DNA of 64,000 nt from Dryomyza anilis (GCA_951804985.1 OX638132.1:84572696-84636695); one strand, 5' to 3'. Numbered from the stretch's first letter, positions 47,101 through 56,470 are shown. A program made the numbers and translations. The notes: generated by a model from the sequence alone, not told the origin.

Positions 47101-49670
47101 GATTGATATTGATATTTTCAGATTACAGACATAAGTATTTATACCCTACACCTATGAGGTACAGGGTATATTAAGTTTGTGCATATATTGTAACGCCCCT
47201 TAGGAGGCGTGTCCGGTATCGAAGAGTATATATATTCATGATCAGCATCACTCCCCGAGTCCGTTTAGCCATGTCCGTCTTACTGTCTGGCTGTCTTGCT
47301 GTCCGAATACAGAATAACTTGAGAAATACTGATCAGAATGCGATGAAATTTCGTCTCAATATATTTTAGCCAAAAGTAGGAACTTAGTTTGAAAATGAGC
47401 CAAATCGGTCAACGGACACGCCTACCTCCCATACAAGTCACTTTTATATAACTCTTTCGGAACTAATAACTCGGAAAGTATACAAGATATAGTTATAAAG
47501 TTTAAAACGTATTGTTAGAATTCACCTAAAAATATGTGGTCCAAAAATGGGCGTGATACGCCCACTTTTTTTTCATTATTTCCCGGGTTTTCATAGTGGA
47601 AATTTGATCCGTAAATTATTAAAATCAAATCTATGAAATATTAGCCTTTCAAAATTTTAAATATAGGCGTGGTCCGCCCAATTACATTTTTCAATTTTTT
47701 TTTTAGTTTTTTATACTTTATATAATTTTTTTAATTTATGGGGATATAAGACGTAAATTAATGATATATGAATAATATTCTGAGGGTAAATATCCCTACC
47801 AAATGTGTAGGGTATTCCATAGTCGGGCCCGACCGACTATAAAAATCCGCCCCATGTGACCGAACTTACCCATGTCACCTAACTTTCCCAACTCGTTTTC
47901 ATTTAAAATTGAATGTTATATAAAAGTGTTGAAAAATTATGTTAACATGTCATACTAGAAAACAGTTGGTAGTTTTGATAGTTAGTTTGGACTATGCTCT
48001 AAACAACCATTAATCATTATCTTCTTTATCATCATAACTTAAATGCTAAAAAAATATATAAAAAATACACTAAAAAAATTAAAAAACTCAGAAGTTAGAT
48101 CCGATTATCTAATAAACTTCTTGAAATATTATCATTCAATAGTATATTCAAATTACGCTTGGCAATTTAAAGAAAAATTGCGTTTAAGGTTTTTTGTGAT
48201 ACTATTTTATAACAGTATAATTTTTTTTTTATTCCAAGTATTCCAAGCGAATTAGAACGGCTTAAAATTACGATTGCAATTTTCTCAAAAACGTTACGTA
48301 ATAGGAAAAAACTGAGTAGGCAGTGTATCAGCACCAGCATCGCAATATTCGTATTAGGTAGTGTAATCATAGTAAATTAAATGAAAAAAAATACTAAAAG
48401 TTAAAAATTCTAATTAAATCTTTTAACACGTGGTCTTTAATATGTAGACTTACATGGTGTCCTGGTGCATGTTGACAAAACTACATCGAAATTGACACAT
48501 AATTGAATTATAACATTTGCGTTGAGACGTAAACGGTTTTGTACAAAGTTGTGTGTGTAAGCAATTCGATAAAAAATATACAAAAAATAACATTGACAGA
48601 CAAAACAATTATTAAACGTTTATGGTAATTAAACAAATAAAAAATTAAATTAAAAATAAAACAATTAGTAGAGGTACATGTACTTTTTATTATTTATGTT
48701 AATATAAAATTTTAGTAGATCTGCTATAATTTTAAATGTTAGAGAATACCATTTTTTATAATATTAAATAATTGTAATTGTGTTAATAATTATAATAGTA
48801 GGTAGATTCAAGTCAGATGTGTAAATTGCATTTTTTATGTTAAAAAAAGCGTTGAAATTATTTTAGTCTTTTTGTTCAAATTATTATTATTATAGTACTT
48901 GTGTTAAGCGAATACATGATTGTGGTAAACGTGTAACATGATTAAAGCATAACTATCGAGAGTTGGACTCCATTACACGTCTCTCGAATATCTTAATTTA
49001 TGGATGGTTTGAGCATTGATATGATTAAAAGTTTTCAATCTTGCATTATTACATTAACATTATCATATCATTTATTACTCATTTTTTGCCACAATCAATT
49101 ACATTTATAATTAAATTAAATTTCATATAGAGATTAGTATTTTTACGAGTTTTACAAAGCTGACCTGAATTCCCGTAATATATTTATATTTGGATTTTTT
49201 TTTTTATTTAATACATTTTTCGAACCATTTAACATTGAATATCAGCTGGCTTTTGTTAGTAGGTTTGTTTAGCCAGTTTAGTATTGGATTTAAGCATTTA
49301 ATGTTTAGCCTTATTTACAGCAATAACACAGATTCTTGTTCAATCAAATATATATATTTACAGAATATTACACGTGGGTTTTTATAGTAGTTGACATTTT
49401 TGTTATGCATTTGACAGCGATTTTTATTTGATTTTATTTATCAGTTTTAATTGAGTTGTATAAAAGTGAATATTTGCAACTTACCATACAACTGGCCTCA
49501 TGAAGTTTACCCAGTTTTGGTCGAATAAATGGCGCTATTTGGCGCCATAGAAAAGTCTGCACGGACACTGGCAGACCCAGATCCTGCATGCCGTCATCCT
49601 GATCGATGTCGAAGTCATCATTAGCATTATTGCTGTGATGATTGATGTTGTTCGTTGTTGTAGTCACCAT
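23570..49670 (-). CDS. unc80: unc80, scaffold subunit of the NALCN / narrow abdomen sodium-leak channel
   Basis: This encodes the very large cytoplasmic scaffold that, with UNC79, stabilises the NALCN (fly narrow abdomen) cation-leak channel in neuronal membranes. I placed 31 coding exons, 5' to 3': 49485-49670, 43976-44308, 43701-43911, 43554-43648, 43354-43491, 42787-43294, 42602-42723, 41571-41683, 39217-39349, 38753-39158, 38138-38335, 37257-37611, 37095-37200, 36414-37031, 36123-36344, 32939-33350, 31390-31488, 31191-31328, 30818-31128, 30316-30488, 29340-29702, 28584-28794, 28173-28523, 27900-28115, 27596-27764, 27403-27534, 26994-27298, 26515-26940, 26244-26462, 24554-26186, 23570-24501. 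All phases agree: 9834 nt, 3277 aa (human ~3258). Introns are GT-AG except intron 10 (GC-AG); exon 18's donor (T|GTAATA) is weak. The gene carries no transmembrane or catalytic motifs, as expected for the family. 5' UTR exons are unresolved. Confidence 0.95.
23795..23848 (-). other. Probable 54-nt in-frame intron inside unc80 exon 31
   Basis: On the minus strand GTCGTG|GTGAGTAAC at the 5' side and GGCATTTCAG|GCACCC at the 3' side are near-consensus splice sites. The interval is 54 nt, a multiple of three, with no stop codon. Removal joins LPVV to APTISLDERPKP; retention inserts 18 mainly hydrophobic residues (VSNKIVIVVKRIQLTAFQ) into an otherwise Ser-rich tail. I favour splicing; both forms may exist. 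Confidence 0.6.
26244..29702 (-). CDS. unc80: unc80 exons 21-29
   Basis: This is the most conserved run. Exon 21 contains GAVILTEDLIIEAMPTAWEL; exon 22 LVLWKTRFQVWPRMEDGAHD and FTLPSPKIG. Exon 23 is charged and ends DDAAIGSDGNSVYEVAYQ; exon 24 has VIWVCLVEESALFLRYVLE. Exon 25 has VHGIMFKDLKQILRKEQCDA; exon 26 IPSQFPVQEDTLFCQLLKEA. Exon 27 has LNPNWYIRDLYFFKRSQYPE; exon 28 ALLGLDVLHKFMWVRLIARM and NRKPFILQMFGSVSAIL. Exon 29 has VKEPKPLKAIDFCYHDEDGD. Splice phases all close. The intron between exons 21 and 22 is a homopurine tract on the plus strand. Confidence 0.93.
28795..29339 (-). other. unc80 intron 21, extreme strand asymmetry (purine-rich plus strand)
   Basis: From ~28800 to ~29290 the plus strand is overwhelmingly A and G (runs such as GAAAGAAGAGAGAAGAGGCA), so the unc80 transcript carries a ~480-nt pyrimidine-rich intron. 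It is not a simple microsatellite: GA, GGA, AAGA and AAAG units mix irregularly. The intron could form triplex (H-DNA) and offers many polypyrimidine-tract sites. No gene is nested here. Confidence 0.7.
30316..33350 (-). CDS. unc80: unc80 exons 16-20
   Basis: Exon 16 (32939-33350) begins WAEIVGARLEELLYNERLHF and has the conserved acidic motif DEEEDFLDEASVNP followed by CPHALKLIACVLLFEITAFL. Exons 17-18 are short charged linkers (TTERKISFVLHEPDNESENS; then an Arg/Ala-rich stretch). Exon 19 holds the Cys/His-rich signature FYCTHKGYCHPYCYKRHMRA, close to the vertebrate sequence. Exon 20 starts IYGEEFGFTFDADHPILES. The intron between exons 19 and 20 contains a complete tRNA-Thr gene. Confidence 0.9.
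30550..30621 (-). tRNA. tRNA-Thr (anticodon CGU)
   Basis: A 72-nt cloverleaf on the minus strand: acceptor GCCTCTT pairs with AGGAGGC, D-stem GCTC/GAGC, anticodon stem CTGGT/ACCAG with loop CTCGTAA, T-arm GTGAG-TTCAAAC-CTCAC. U33 and the CGT anticodon (codon ACG) specify threonine. Box A (TAGCTCAGTGG) and box B (GTTCAAACC) are intact, and an oligo-T run follows. It lies inside the 329-bp unc80 intron between exons 19 and 20, in the same orientation. The intact pairing argues that it is functional. Confidence 0.95.
31911..32409. mobile_element. Foldback MITE in unc80 intron 16 (GGTTGG-core family)
   Basis: Outer ends CACACAGAAA and TTTTCCTGTGTG are inverted, and the arms continue with GAAAAAGTTGGTTGTTACAA opposite GGTTGTTACAACTAAATTTT. 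The core AAAAACCGACTAACCGGTTG and AATTAGTTGGTTGGC recurs, reversed, at 59457 and 60609. About 500 bp, non-coding. Confidence 0.7.
32496..32901 (-). mobile_element. MITE copy 3 (GCGTATTCACAGTT family), inverted, 37 bp from an unc80 donor
   Basis: Inverted copy of the element at 5593-5998 and 40373-40772, with TIR ends GCGTATTAACAGTT and AACTGTAAATACGC. Its right end at 32901 is only 37 bp from the splice donor of unc80 exon 16 (boundary 32939/32938), so the insertion lies just inside the intron. TA follows the right end. Confidence 0.8.
33642..33722 (+). pseudogene. Decayed tRNA-Ser (GCT-type) relic
   Basis: The 5' half GACGAGGTGGCCGAGTGGTT and TTCGAATC in the T-arm match fly tRNA-Ser(GCT), including the long variable arm position and 81-nt length. 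The anticodon loop reads AACCGAA (no U33, no Ser anticodon), the acceptor stem has a mismatch and G-T wobbles, and the T-stem is degraded. It is antisense within unc80 intron 15, ~180 bp from the 19-bp satellite. Confidence 0.75.
33905..35930. repeat. ~2-kb minisatellite, 19-bp unit AATTGAATTTTTAGTTAAA
   Basis: About 100 head-to-tail copies of a 19-bp unit fill most of unc80 intron 15 (33351-36122). Variants replace TTGAA by TTTAA or TCGAA. Insertions such as AGTTAAATAGTTAAAAAT recur at ~34460, ~34810, ~35340 and ~35420, suggesting higher-order blocks. Copies are most regular at 34020-34380 and decay toward both edges. TTTTTAGTTAAAAA within each unit is nearly self-complementary. No spacers are present, so it is not a CRISPR. 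Confidence 0.95.
36123..39349 (-). CDS. unc80: unc80 exons 9-15
   Basis: Exon 10 has GIDYEIVLLAVYNVFKRDLN and LHLGCPHGCNDG. Exon 11 has VRGPVADFLRSQCQKILARL. Exon 12 carries a Gly/Ser-rich insert (about 37490-37611) before ENAAVYSDVRQLVTYVKGAH and FRRVALSGIL. Exon 14 is basic and Ser-rich (KIQRGRSSDGIGRSIARAKR) and ends in EGMMRFSFLLESCAPGCFPD. Exon 15 has FLLECAHFVHLCNRGQWPSW. The long plus-strand ORF at 36277-36924 is its antisense shadow. Exon 12's acceptor (CTAG at 37612) is supported mainly by phase. Confidence 0.88.
38418..38738. mobile_element. Hairpin MITE in unc80 intron 10
   Basis: The inner arm GGAGTTATAATAGACGTAAC (~38556) is inverted near the right end as CGTCTATTATAACTCCGGCT (~38715-38734). 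An outer pair links CGGAACGGAAGG (~38419) and AACGTTACGTTC with GAACGTAACGT (~38638) and ACGTTACGTTCCTTTCCGG (~38680-38698). The arrangement is nested and about 320 bp. Its right end lies 14 bp from the GC splice donor of exon 10. Confidence 0.65.
38747..38753 (-). promoter_or_regulatory. Non-canonical GC splice donor of unc80 exon 10
   Basis: The minus strand reads AATGATG|GCAAGTAC. The GCAAGT hexamer is the usual form of GC-AG introns. Using it joins CPHGCNDG to VRGPVADFLR in frame; the nearby GT (AA|GTACATC) would break the frame of exon 11. Confidence 0.75.
40048..40250. mobile_element. ~200-bp MITE in unc80 intron 8 (CTCAGAAAAAATACTAT family)
   Basis: The left end ACTCAGAAAAAATACTAT and right end TCTGAGTGT are inverted. 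AGTCAATAGGATAAAT on the left pairs with TCCTATTGACCAATTTTAAT on the right. It is the most complete copy in the window; partial copies are at 41-175 and 60703-60850. Confidence 0.75.
40373..40772 (+). mobile_element. MITE copy 2 (GCGTATTCACAGTT family)
   Basis: TIR ends GCGTATTCACAGTTTCATGG and ACTGTGAATACGC, flanked on both sides by TA (40371-40372 and 40773-40774). The TA duplication identifies it as a Tc1/mariner-mobilised element. It lies in unc80 intron 8. It is the best-preserved of the three copies. Confidence 0.85.
41571..44308 (-). CDS. unc80: unc80 exons 2-8
   Basis: Exon 2 opens SFEKVLVQNIQFGLSPPLTK and contains RWRLLQAALPHVMHCVAALL, the strongly conserved N-terminal helical region. 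Exon 3 has LFVYLFAPIIHHLKESDFQN and LWQGMWDNRAPGAPCFTA. Exons 4-5 are Ser/Glu-rich linkers. Exon 6 contains TFLDVAVLRCLF and HWQEEGIFWSLQYLYNRL, a signature conserved with vertebrate UNC80. Exon 7 has KRVKMADLRAFVETKMFS. Exons 2-6 are separated by short introns, typical of fly genes. Exon 6's donor was taken at G|GTGCGT (42786) because it alone restores phase. Confidence 0.9.
44309..47140. other. unc80 intron 1, distal part
   Basis: AT-rich intronic sequence with no nested gene recognised. Between ~45060 and 45560 CAGGTCTG, AGGCCTGAA and related motifs recur in both orientations, suggesting an old repeat, but I could not define its ends. Confidence 0.45.
47141..47871 (+). mobile_element. Degenerate fly transposon copy A in unc80 intron 1
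   Basis: Begins TACCCTACACCTATGAGG, includes CCGAATACAGAATAACTTGA, ATGTGGTCCAAAAATGGGCG and ATTCCATAGTCGGGCCCGAC, and ends near CCGCCCCATGTGACC. It is nearly identical from ~47268 onward to 61081-61740. It is of the non-coding dispersed type common in fly introns; the superfamily is not assigned. The remaining intron (47872-49484) shows no nested gene. Confidence 0.7.
49485..49670 (-). CDS. unc80: unc80 coding exon 1 (N-terminus)
   Basis: Starts MVTTTTNNINHH at the ATG at 49668-49670, an Asn/Asp-rich leader. It then enters the conserved N-terminal block LPVSVQTFLWRQIAPFIRP and LGKLHEASCM, which matches the start of UNC80 in other animals and so fixes the start codon. Phase 0 donor CATACC on the plus strand (TATG|GTAAGT). 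Intron 1 is 5.2 kb. Confidence 0.92.
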
Positions 49671-50279
49671 TTTGTGTGTGATGTTTTTTTTTTGTATAAT
49701 TCGTAAGACTTTTTTTACATTTTATAAACCTGAAGAGTTTTAAATAGACACATAAAAACATGCAGGGAAAACTATTTCATTTGCTATTCACAGCATATAT
49801 AATATCGTCGTTCTATAACTAAAAGTCACCAAATATATTTTTATGAAAATCTTTAATTTCAACTTTGTTGGTTATTATTACAAAAAGTAATTGATATATT
49901 TTTCAGTTTGAAATATCAATTGATAGATTCACATTTTCTTATCATTGGCTACAAATATTGAGCTCATCGATCAGAAATTGATAGATATATAAAGATTTTT
50001 GTAAATGTATAATTAGCAAATAGTTGGTGACTTTTAGTTCTAAAACGAAGATATGATTGTTTTATTTAAGTATTTTTTTATAATTTTAATAATATTAAAA
50101 AAAAATCTGTAATATTATTTAAAACTATAAAATGATGGCCGATCTGGGTAATACTTTCCCGATAATTTAAAAAAAAAACATTTTTTTCCCAAGATTATTT
50201 TTTCACGTAGGTACAATGTTTTTTTATGTTAGAACAATGTTAATATTTATTAGAAAAATTGAAATTCTTATTTAATCCT

Positions 50280-51280
50280 CAAGAATTGTTTTGGAAATAA
50301 TTGTTTCGGGAAATAATTGTCTTGGCGAAGAATGGTCTCGGGAAAGAATTATCAGTTAAAGAATTACCTACCGGGGGAATAATGTTTTGGGTAAAAATTG
50401 TCTCAGTAAAAATTTTCTGGTGAATAACTGCCTCCTCAAAAATAGGCTTGGGTGCAAAAAATCCTCGGGAAGGAATTGTGTTGGTAAAGAATTGTTTGGG
50501 GGAAGAAATATTCAGTGATGGTAGAATTGTCTCTGTGAAAAATTTTCCGATGTATAATTGTCCAGGAAAACTGTCTTGACGATGAATTGTCTCGAAAATG
50601 AATTGTTTTAGTATAGAATAGTATGGAGAAAGAATGAAGAGTTGTCCCGAGAACGAAATCGTTAGGATAAATTTTATTGTTAGAAAAATTACATTTGTTT
50701 GTTCTTCCTTTTGGAAAATAATTGTCAGGGAGAAGTATTGTCCAGTGATGAATTGATGAGGGAATTAATTTTCGTGGGAAGAATTGTCTTTGGAAAGAAT
50801 TTTCTTGCTAATGAATATTCTCGGTGAAGAAGTATATGGTGTAAAATTGACGGAGAAATAATCGATGAAAAAAATGTCTGAAGAAATACTATCTTGGAAT
50901 TGTTTCGGCAAAGTTATTTCTAGGTAACGTTATTTCTCAAAAATTGGGTAAATTATCTCGGAAAAGAATTGTGTTGGTACAGAATTGTGTCCATAAGTTT
51001 TGCCGGGTGAATAATTGTATTGGTAGAAAATTGTCCTGTGGTGAATTGTAAAACTGTTTTGGGGGAACAATTGTCTCAGTAAAGAATTGTCTGGGGAATG
51101 AACTGTCTCAAGAACGAATTGTACTCTTGGTAATGAATTATCCAAGGAAAGGAATATCTTGACGGGTAAAAAAGGATATTAAAGAATAATTGTATCGGTG
51201 ATTGGCCTATAGAGAATCGTTCGGGCAATAACTGTCTTGGTGACACATAGTAAAGATGTCTCCGAGAGAGAACAGTTTCA
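50280..51280. repeat. Decayed ~20-bp minisatellite, GAATTGTCTCGGGAA
   Basis: For about 1 kb the motif GAATTGTCTYGGGAAA and its variants recur roughly every 17-25 bp. Individual copies are heavily mutated. Overlapping minus-strand ORFs (50930-51351) are by-products of the repetition. It lies upstream of unc80 coding exon 1, probably in a 5' intron. Confidence 0.8.
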
Positions 51281-52324
51281 AAAACGAATTCATGATGATT
51301 ATAAATTGTCCATAACACACTTAAGTTTATAAGATTTATAGTCTCAATCATATTATATTTGCTGCAAACATTTTTCTTTTACTGTATGAACAGATAAGAT
51401 TACGTTAAGCTTTAACAATTTAACAAAAAAATAAAATTAATTGGCATAAATTTATCTTTCTACACAAAAATGTCTCAATTGCATGACCTAAACCACTTGC
51501 TGTGAAAAAGGACGAGCCCTTGTTTCTTAATTGTCAGCTATTTATTTGCATATGATTGCTGTTTGGCACAGGTCACGCACATGACTGAATTCCTTGAAAT
51601 TCATTGAGAACAAAACAGCCGTTTACAACCCTGAATTCCCCCTCGCGCCAACATATTTAAACAGACAACATTCAAGTGGTGCAACAAGTGTTTCCGTGCG
51701 CTCACTCACGCTCGCGTCACGCAAGGATATTCATAAGGATAACAACAGAGCAAAAGAATGTTTAGAATTTTTATAATCAAAATAGAGACAATTAAAAGCG
51801 TCATCTCTCATTGTGCATCATCTGTACAGAGAGAAGTATAGAGACGTCTGCGTCTGCATTCTGGCGAGATGAAAAACAGCTGATTTTTGTTTTCAACCCG
51901 CATCCTTAAAGAACGCAGACTCCACATCTGCTGCTCCACGTATAGAGACAAAATTCTGTATTCTATTGAAAATTTTCACAAATTTTCACAGTCGATTATA
52001 TAATCAGCGAAAATTCCTTTAGGATTTTTTTGTATTTAAACTAAACCACTAAATAAATCTTATCTCATCCACACTCAATTGATAAAACACACAGTCACAA
52101 ATTGTGCCATAAATTGATGCACTAATTTCATTATTCTTATCACTTCAATACGCGGTGGAACATTAATTGGTGTAACACATACACTTCACTGCCTGGCACA
52201 CCCAGAAATATTGTAGTTTTTCCATTGGAAAAAAGGGTTTGGCCATCGTTTTAGCACCATTTTTCACAATTGCACCGTTTGGTTTTTATTTCGCAATTAA
52301 TTGATTGTTGATTTTGCACTTTAC

Positions 52325-52440
52325 CTTGCAATTAAAAATTGATTTCTTTGTTGGATATCAGTGGGTAATGCGGAACCGTGATTTCTTCAATGTGAGTAAC
52401 GCACGATGGAGAGGTTCGGATGCAACTGACTGCTGGGGCT
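52325..52440 (-). promoter_or_regulatory. Possible unc80 5' UTR exon and start site
   Basis: A GC-richer patch on the minus strand contains TCAGTTGC (matching the Inr TCAKTY) at ~52430. About 105 nt later comes a strong donor AAG|GTAAAG at 52325/52324, in the right direction for unc80, whose start codon is 2.7 kb downstream. No ATG-initiated conserved ORF is present. This is inference from local signals only. Confidence 0.3.
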
Positions 52441-52609
52441 GACTGGCTGGCTGACAGGAGCAAAACCGAAGAGTGACGATTCGCTGTGAAAGGAAATGCG
52501 TAGATACAGGATGGGTTGTATATCAAAGACAAAAGATTAAAGAATTTTTCAAAAATAAAATTATGCGAATGGAAAATGTAGCACCGTTTTCCTTGTAGTC
52601 TAGTAAACT

Positions 52610-52910
52610 AAACGATATCTTAACGATATTGAAACAATATCGTTTATAGGCTCAAATTGTCGTTTTCTATAATCTATAATGATACGAAAACGATAGAGTT
52701 CTCGATAAAAACGAACCTAATTATAATGATATCTTTAATTTTTGTCGTTATAGGTATCCCGTTGATATTGAAATATTATCATTTTCAATAAACAAATTTT
52801 ATTTGTTCAGAAAATTTTCTATTTTGACGTAAAATCTAAAGAGCACATAATTTAATTTCAAAATATTTTAAATTTTACATCGAAAATGTATCATTATTTC
52901 ATAGAATTCA
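52610..52910 (+). repeat. Dispersed repeat, second copy of 5085-5340
   Basis: Contains TATAATGATACGAAAACG, TTTTGACGTAAAATCTAAAG, CACATAATTTAATTTCAAAA and TCATTATTTCA in the same order as 5085-5340. It is preceded by repeated CGATAT motifs (52610-52660). Confidence 0.6.
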
Positions 52911-53584
52911 CATTGCTTGTAGGGAAGTTTTTTTAATAAATATATACTTTTATAAAAACAGTAGAATATTTTATAAATTGAATAATCAATAATCTCCGAA
53001 TTATTATACATTATATTTTTTTTCCACATACAAATTTTAGACTCAGGAAAATTGAATTCAGAGTCTGCAATAGATTTCCGCTAAAAACAAATTGATCCAA
53101 ATAGTCAATAGTCACATTTAAATCTATTATGACTACTAGTATACCCTCTGTCTGTCATGTTTCGAAAATCTTTGATATTTCAATGTTTTCTCTGACTAAC
53201 TTCGATCTCGTAACTTTATCTCTTCTATTTTTTAAACATCCTCGTACATGCAAATTTTGCGGCAAGTTACGATATTTAAACATTGTTCACATCAGTGATG
53301 ACAAGTTCGATACAATTGTACTGTTTTCACTATATTTACATCTCACTATATTTACATACTACGGAGACATTTTCGGTACAATTTATCTGGCAAAGAAAAT
53401 TTTATTTTATTTACTTACGAAAATGACACAGAGCAACTCCTAACTATTATTCAGATTATGAAAACTGCAGAGTAAACCTATGGACAAATATTATGAATCG
53501 ATTCTAGTTCTGTCCCTTTATATTAACAAAACCAATCGGCAACTTTACCCTTTAGACATATCGCTGAACTGATTTTCAACGTCA

Positions 53585-53690
53585 TGCAGACTTTAGACCT
53601 ATCAGTAAACTGGTCTTCAATTGAAGAATTTTATTTTGTTTAAAATTCTTCAATTGAAGACCAGTTCAGTGATAGGTCTAAAGGTCTGCA
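53585..53690. repeat. Near-perfect inverted repeat, ~48-bp stem, 9-nt loop
   Basis: The left arm (53585-53632) TGCAGACTTTAGACCTATCA... and right arm (53642-53690) ...TGATAGGTCTAAAGGTCTGCA are complementary apart from two mismatches and one bulge. The inner sequence CTTCAATTGAAG is itself palindromic. A further direct copy of the arm start lies at ~53549, and related sequence at 22950-23030. Transcription would give a long dsRNA hairpin. Confidence 0.9.
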
Positions 53691-54119
53691 TAAGTTCTTC
53701 ATTCATCTATTCCTATGACAAAGCCATGTTGTAGCTACAATTTCAATAAAATAGAGACGGGCCTGTGGTTAGTATCCAGCAATATTGCATTTTTATTTGA
53801 AAACTTGATAAAATCTCTACAAATATTAAATTTTTTATATTTTCTATCTAAAACTAATGAAAATTCATTGAAAAACTGATATTAACGATATTTTGAAAAC
53901 GTAAATCGTCGGAAGGACAAGACACAATCAGAAAGAAATTCCATAAAATCCCATTAAAATATGTACAATTATGTAATCTCAATATACAAAAAATTCAGTA
54001 CATTTTATTCCAATTTGGTAGTATTTTTTCATTAATTCATAAATAATTCACATCAATATCGCAATAATTTTAGAAGCTTTCTCGAACTTTGATTATTTTT
54101 CTTTTTACTTTGATATCGA

Positions 54120-54240
54120 TTTCGTAAAATGTTTAGTACCGAGATTACTACGTCAGTAGGCGTATTGAAACATGTAGTTCTAATTTGACACTCGATATCG
54201 TTACGAAAATGTGTCGAATGTCTTGTGAATTCTCCTGCAA
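54120..54240 (+). repeat. Dispersed repeat shared with 63470-63570
   Basis: TCTAATTTGACACTCGATAT followed by a GTGT(C/T)CGA..GTG..ATTCTCCT block occurs here and at ~63497-63560. Nothing else in 52920-56460, apart from the listed items, is recognised. Confidence 0.6.
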
Positions 54241-54954
54241 TTAATGGCATACTTGGTTACGACTCGGAACCTGCAGTTGCCTCGAACAATTTCCGAAGAC
54301 GCTTCGTATTCTTATATCTTCGATATTCGTATATAGCGTTGGGAAAGGTAAAAATACAATGATCATATCTTGATCATAAATCTTTTTAATTTCGGAAACA
54401 ACTTCGAAATCTTAAATTTCTGCGTCAACCAACTCTGAATACAATTTTATCGAAAACATTGTAACACAATCTCATTACGCTGGTGGAAATTTCCCTTAAT
54501 AGGGGAGCATGTTGATCATGCCCTTGGTCGGATTATGACAAGGATAAAATGCAATGTTCTGTTCCTGACCATGTATGGTGCTATCATCATTCTGTATTAG
54601 AGTAATTCACAGTTTCTGTAACTTAATTTTCGAATAAATGCGAAAAATTCAAATTTTCATTTTACAATATGCCATTTTAGAGTTCGCTGATAATTCGAAA
54701 TAATGATAAATTCGAAAATATCGAAATAAAACGAATGCTGTTTTTGCTATTGAAAATAATTCTGAAGGAAACAAAAAAAAATAATTAAAAAGCAAAATTT
54801 ATTGAAATAACTCGAGAATTATATTTCTGTTTATCTGATAATTCGATGGAAATAATATCGATGAAGGTAAAAGTTAACTACAGAGCAAAAATATAGAATT
54901 ATCGTATTAACCTTAAAATAGAAACAATACCCTGTATATGGTGGTTCTACTTAC

Positions 54955-55140
54955 CGTAAGCTTCAGATAACAAATTAAAGCGCTCAGTAGTCGGAATGTT
55001 TGCTTATTGCGAATACAGTTTAAATGGGGTTGAACCCTGCTGATAAGATGACGTCGTATATCGTATACGTCGTGGAGGACATGGCATGGGCAAAGGTTCT
55101 GTGTGTTATTATTGACATGTTTGGGGTGGTTTTTTGTCAT
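54955..55140 (-). other. Orphan exon-like ORF with consensus splice sites
   Basis: A 186-nt open segment, flanked on the minus strand by AAACTAG (acceptor) and ACG|GTAAGTAG (strong donor), reads MTKNHPKHVNNNTQNLCPCH onward without stop. It is GC-richer than its surroundings. It could be a 5' exon of unc80, an exon of a gene beyond the window, or chance. No protein family is recognised. Confidence 0.3.
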
Positions 55141-55666
55141 CTAGTTTTATATTGTTTTGCAAACAATGAATGAGTGATGGCCTCTTGTTAGTAAGTAGTG
55201 CCGGTCGGTTATGGCGCTTGTAAAAGGAAGGAAATTGAATTAAAGTTGGCGCAAAGCGATTAAAGTATTATACAAGTGATTTATGAACAGAACACTAATA
55301 TATGATTGTTCTAATGGAAAATGCAAATTTTTTAAACTAAATAAGTAATACATTTTATTTAAGATTTTAGGTCCAATTTTTCAGTGCTAGTTTAAACTTA
55401 GTTTAAAGTATTCCACAATTTTAAAACGTTAATACTTCATTTAAATTTTATCTTTAAATTTTATAGACAGTTAGACAATTAGTAATTAATTAAATGGACA
55501 ATTTAAATATTTGTGTTATGTTGACTATAGACTAAATTACATCTAGTTTAAACTACGTTTAATTTGAATATGTGACTGAAAATCTGAACCATAAGTTAAG
55601 TATACCGGCATGTTTCAAATTTCAATCGAAAAGGTTTTCAAATTTTTATATGTTGGTATTATATTT

Positions 55667-55898
55667 GAACTGATTCAATTAGATTTTTAAAATGAAATAA
55701 CTGAATTTCGATCGAAAGTCAATTTAACAAATACCAGATAAAATCGTATTATATATCTCTATTTAGTAAACAGAGATTTTATGAACTGATTCAATTAGAT
55801 TTTTGTAGTCAAATATATGAATTTCGATCGAAAGTCAATTTAAGAAATACCAGCTAACATCGTATTATGTATCTCTATTTAGTAAACAGAGATTTTTG
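55667..55898 (+). repeat. 116-bp tandem duplication
   Basis: GAACTGATTCAATTAGATTT starts at 55667 and at 55783. Both copies run through GAATTTCGATCGAAAGTCAA and TCTCTATTTAGTAAACAGAG with few differences. Confidence 0.85.
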
Positions 55899-56470
55899 AA
55901 ACAGCTGTTATATGCATCCTTTATCCTCTCGTTGTCATCCTCTCGAATTGAGTAGAACAGCCGTTTCTCCTGGAGTTTGCGTAGTTAATCGAACTTTAAA
56001 ATCAACAGGTTGCCTGTATACTTCAGTTATATATGTAGTTTAAACCATTTTTGGTCCAGCCTTCGTCTCCAAAACAGCTGTGAAAGAAACTTGCTCAGAA
56101 AACATCTGATCAGAATAATTGTGTCAAGGGTAGCATGCCGCCAATGTCGCCGGTACGTGATTGAATTTATTTACATTGTTATGGCTTTGTAATGGGGATT
56201 CTTTATGCCAAATTCGTAATACGTTTCTATTTTTGTGTCACAACGATAACAACACAAAATAAAAAAGTTATCACACATTTTAGAAAACAATATTTGGCAA
56301 CCTACCAATAGATACATTTATGTATTTTAAAAGAAAGCATTTGTTCATTAAAATAAAACGTATTTCTATAGTCAACAAAACAAAAAAATATAATATTTTT
56401 TTTTAAACATTTTAACCTAGGGGAGCCTCGAGTATAGTGGGATACGTTTTGATTTTTCTCCAAGAAAGGT

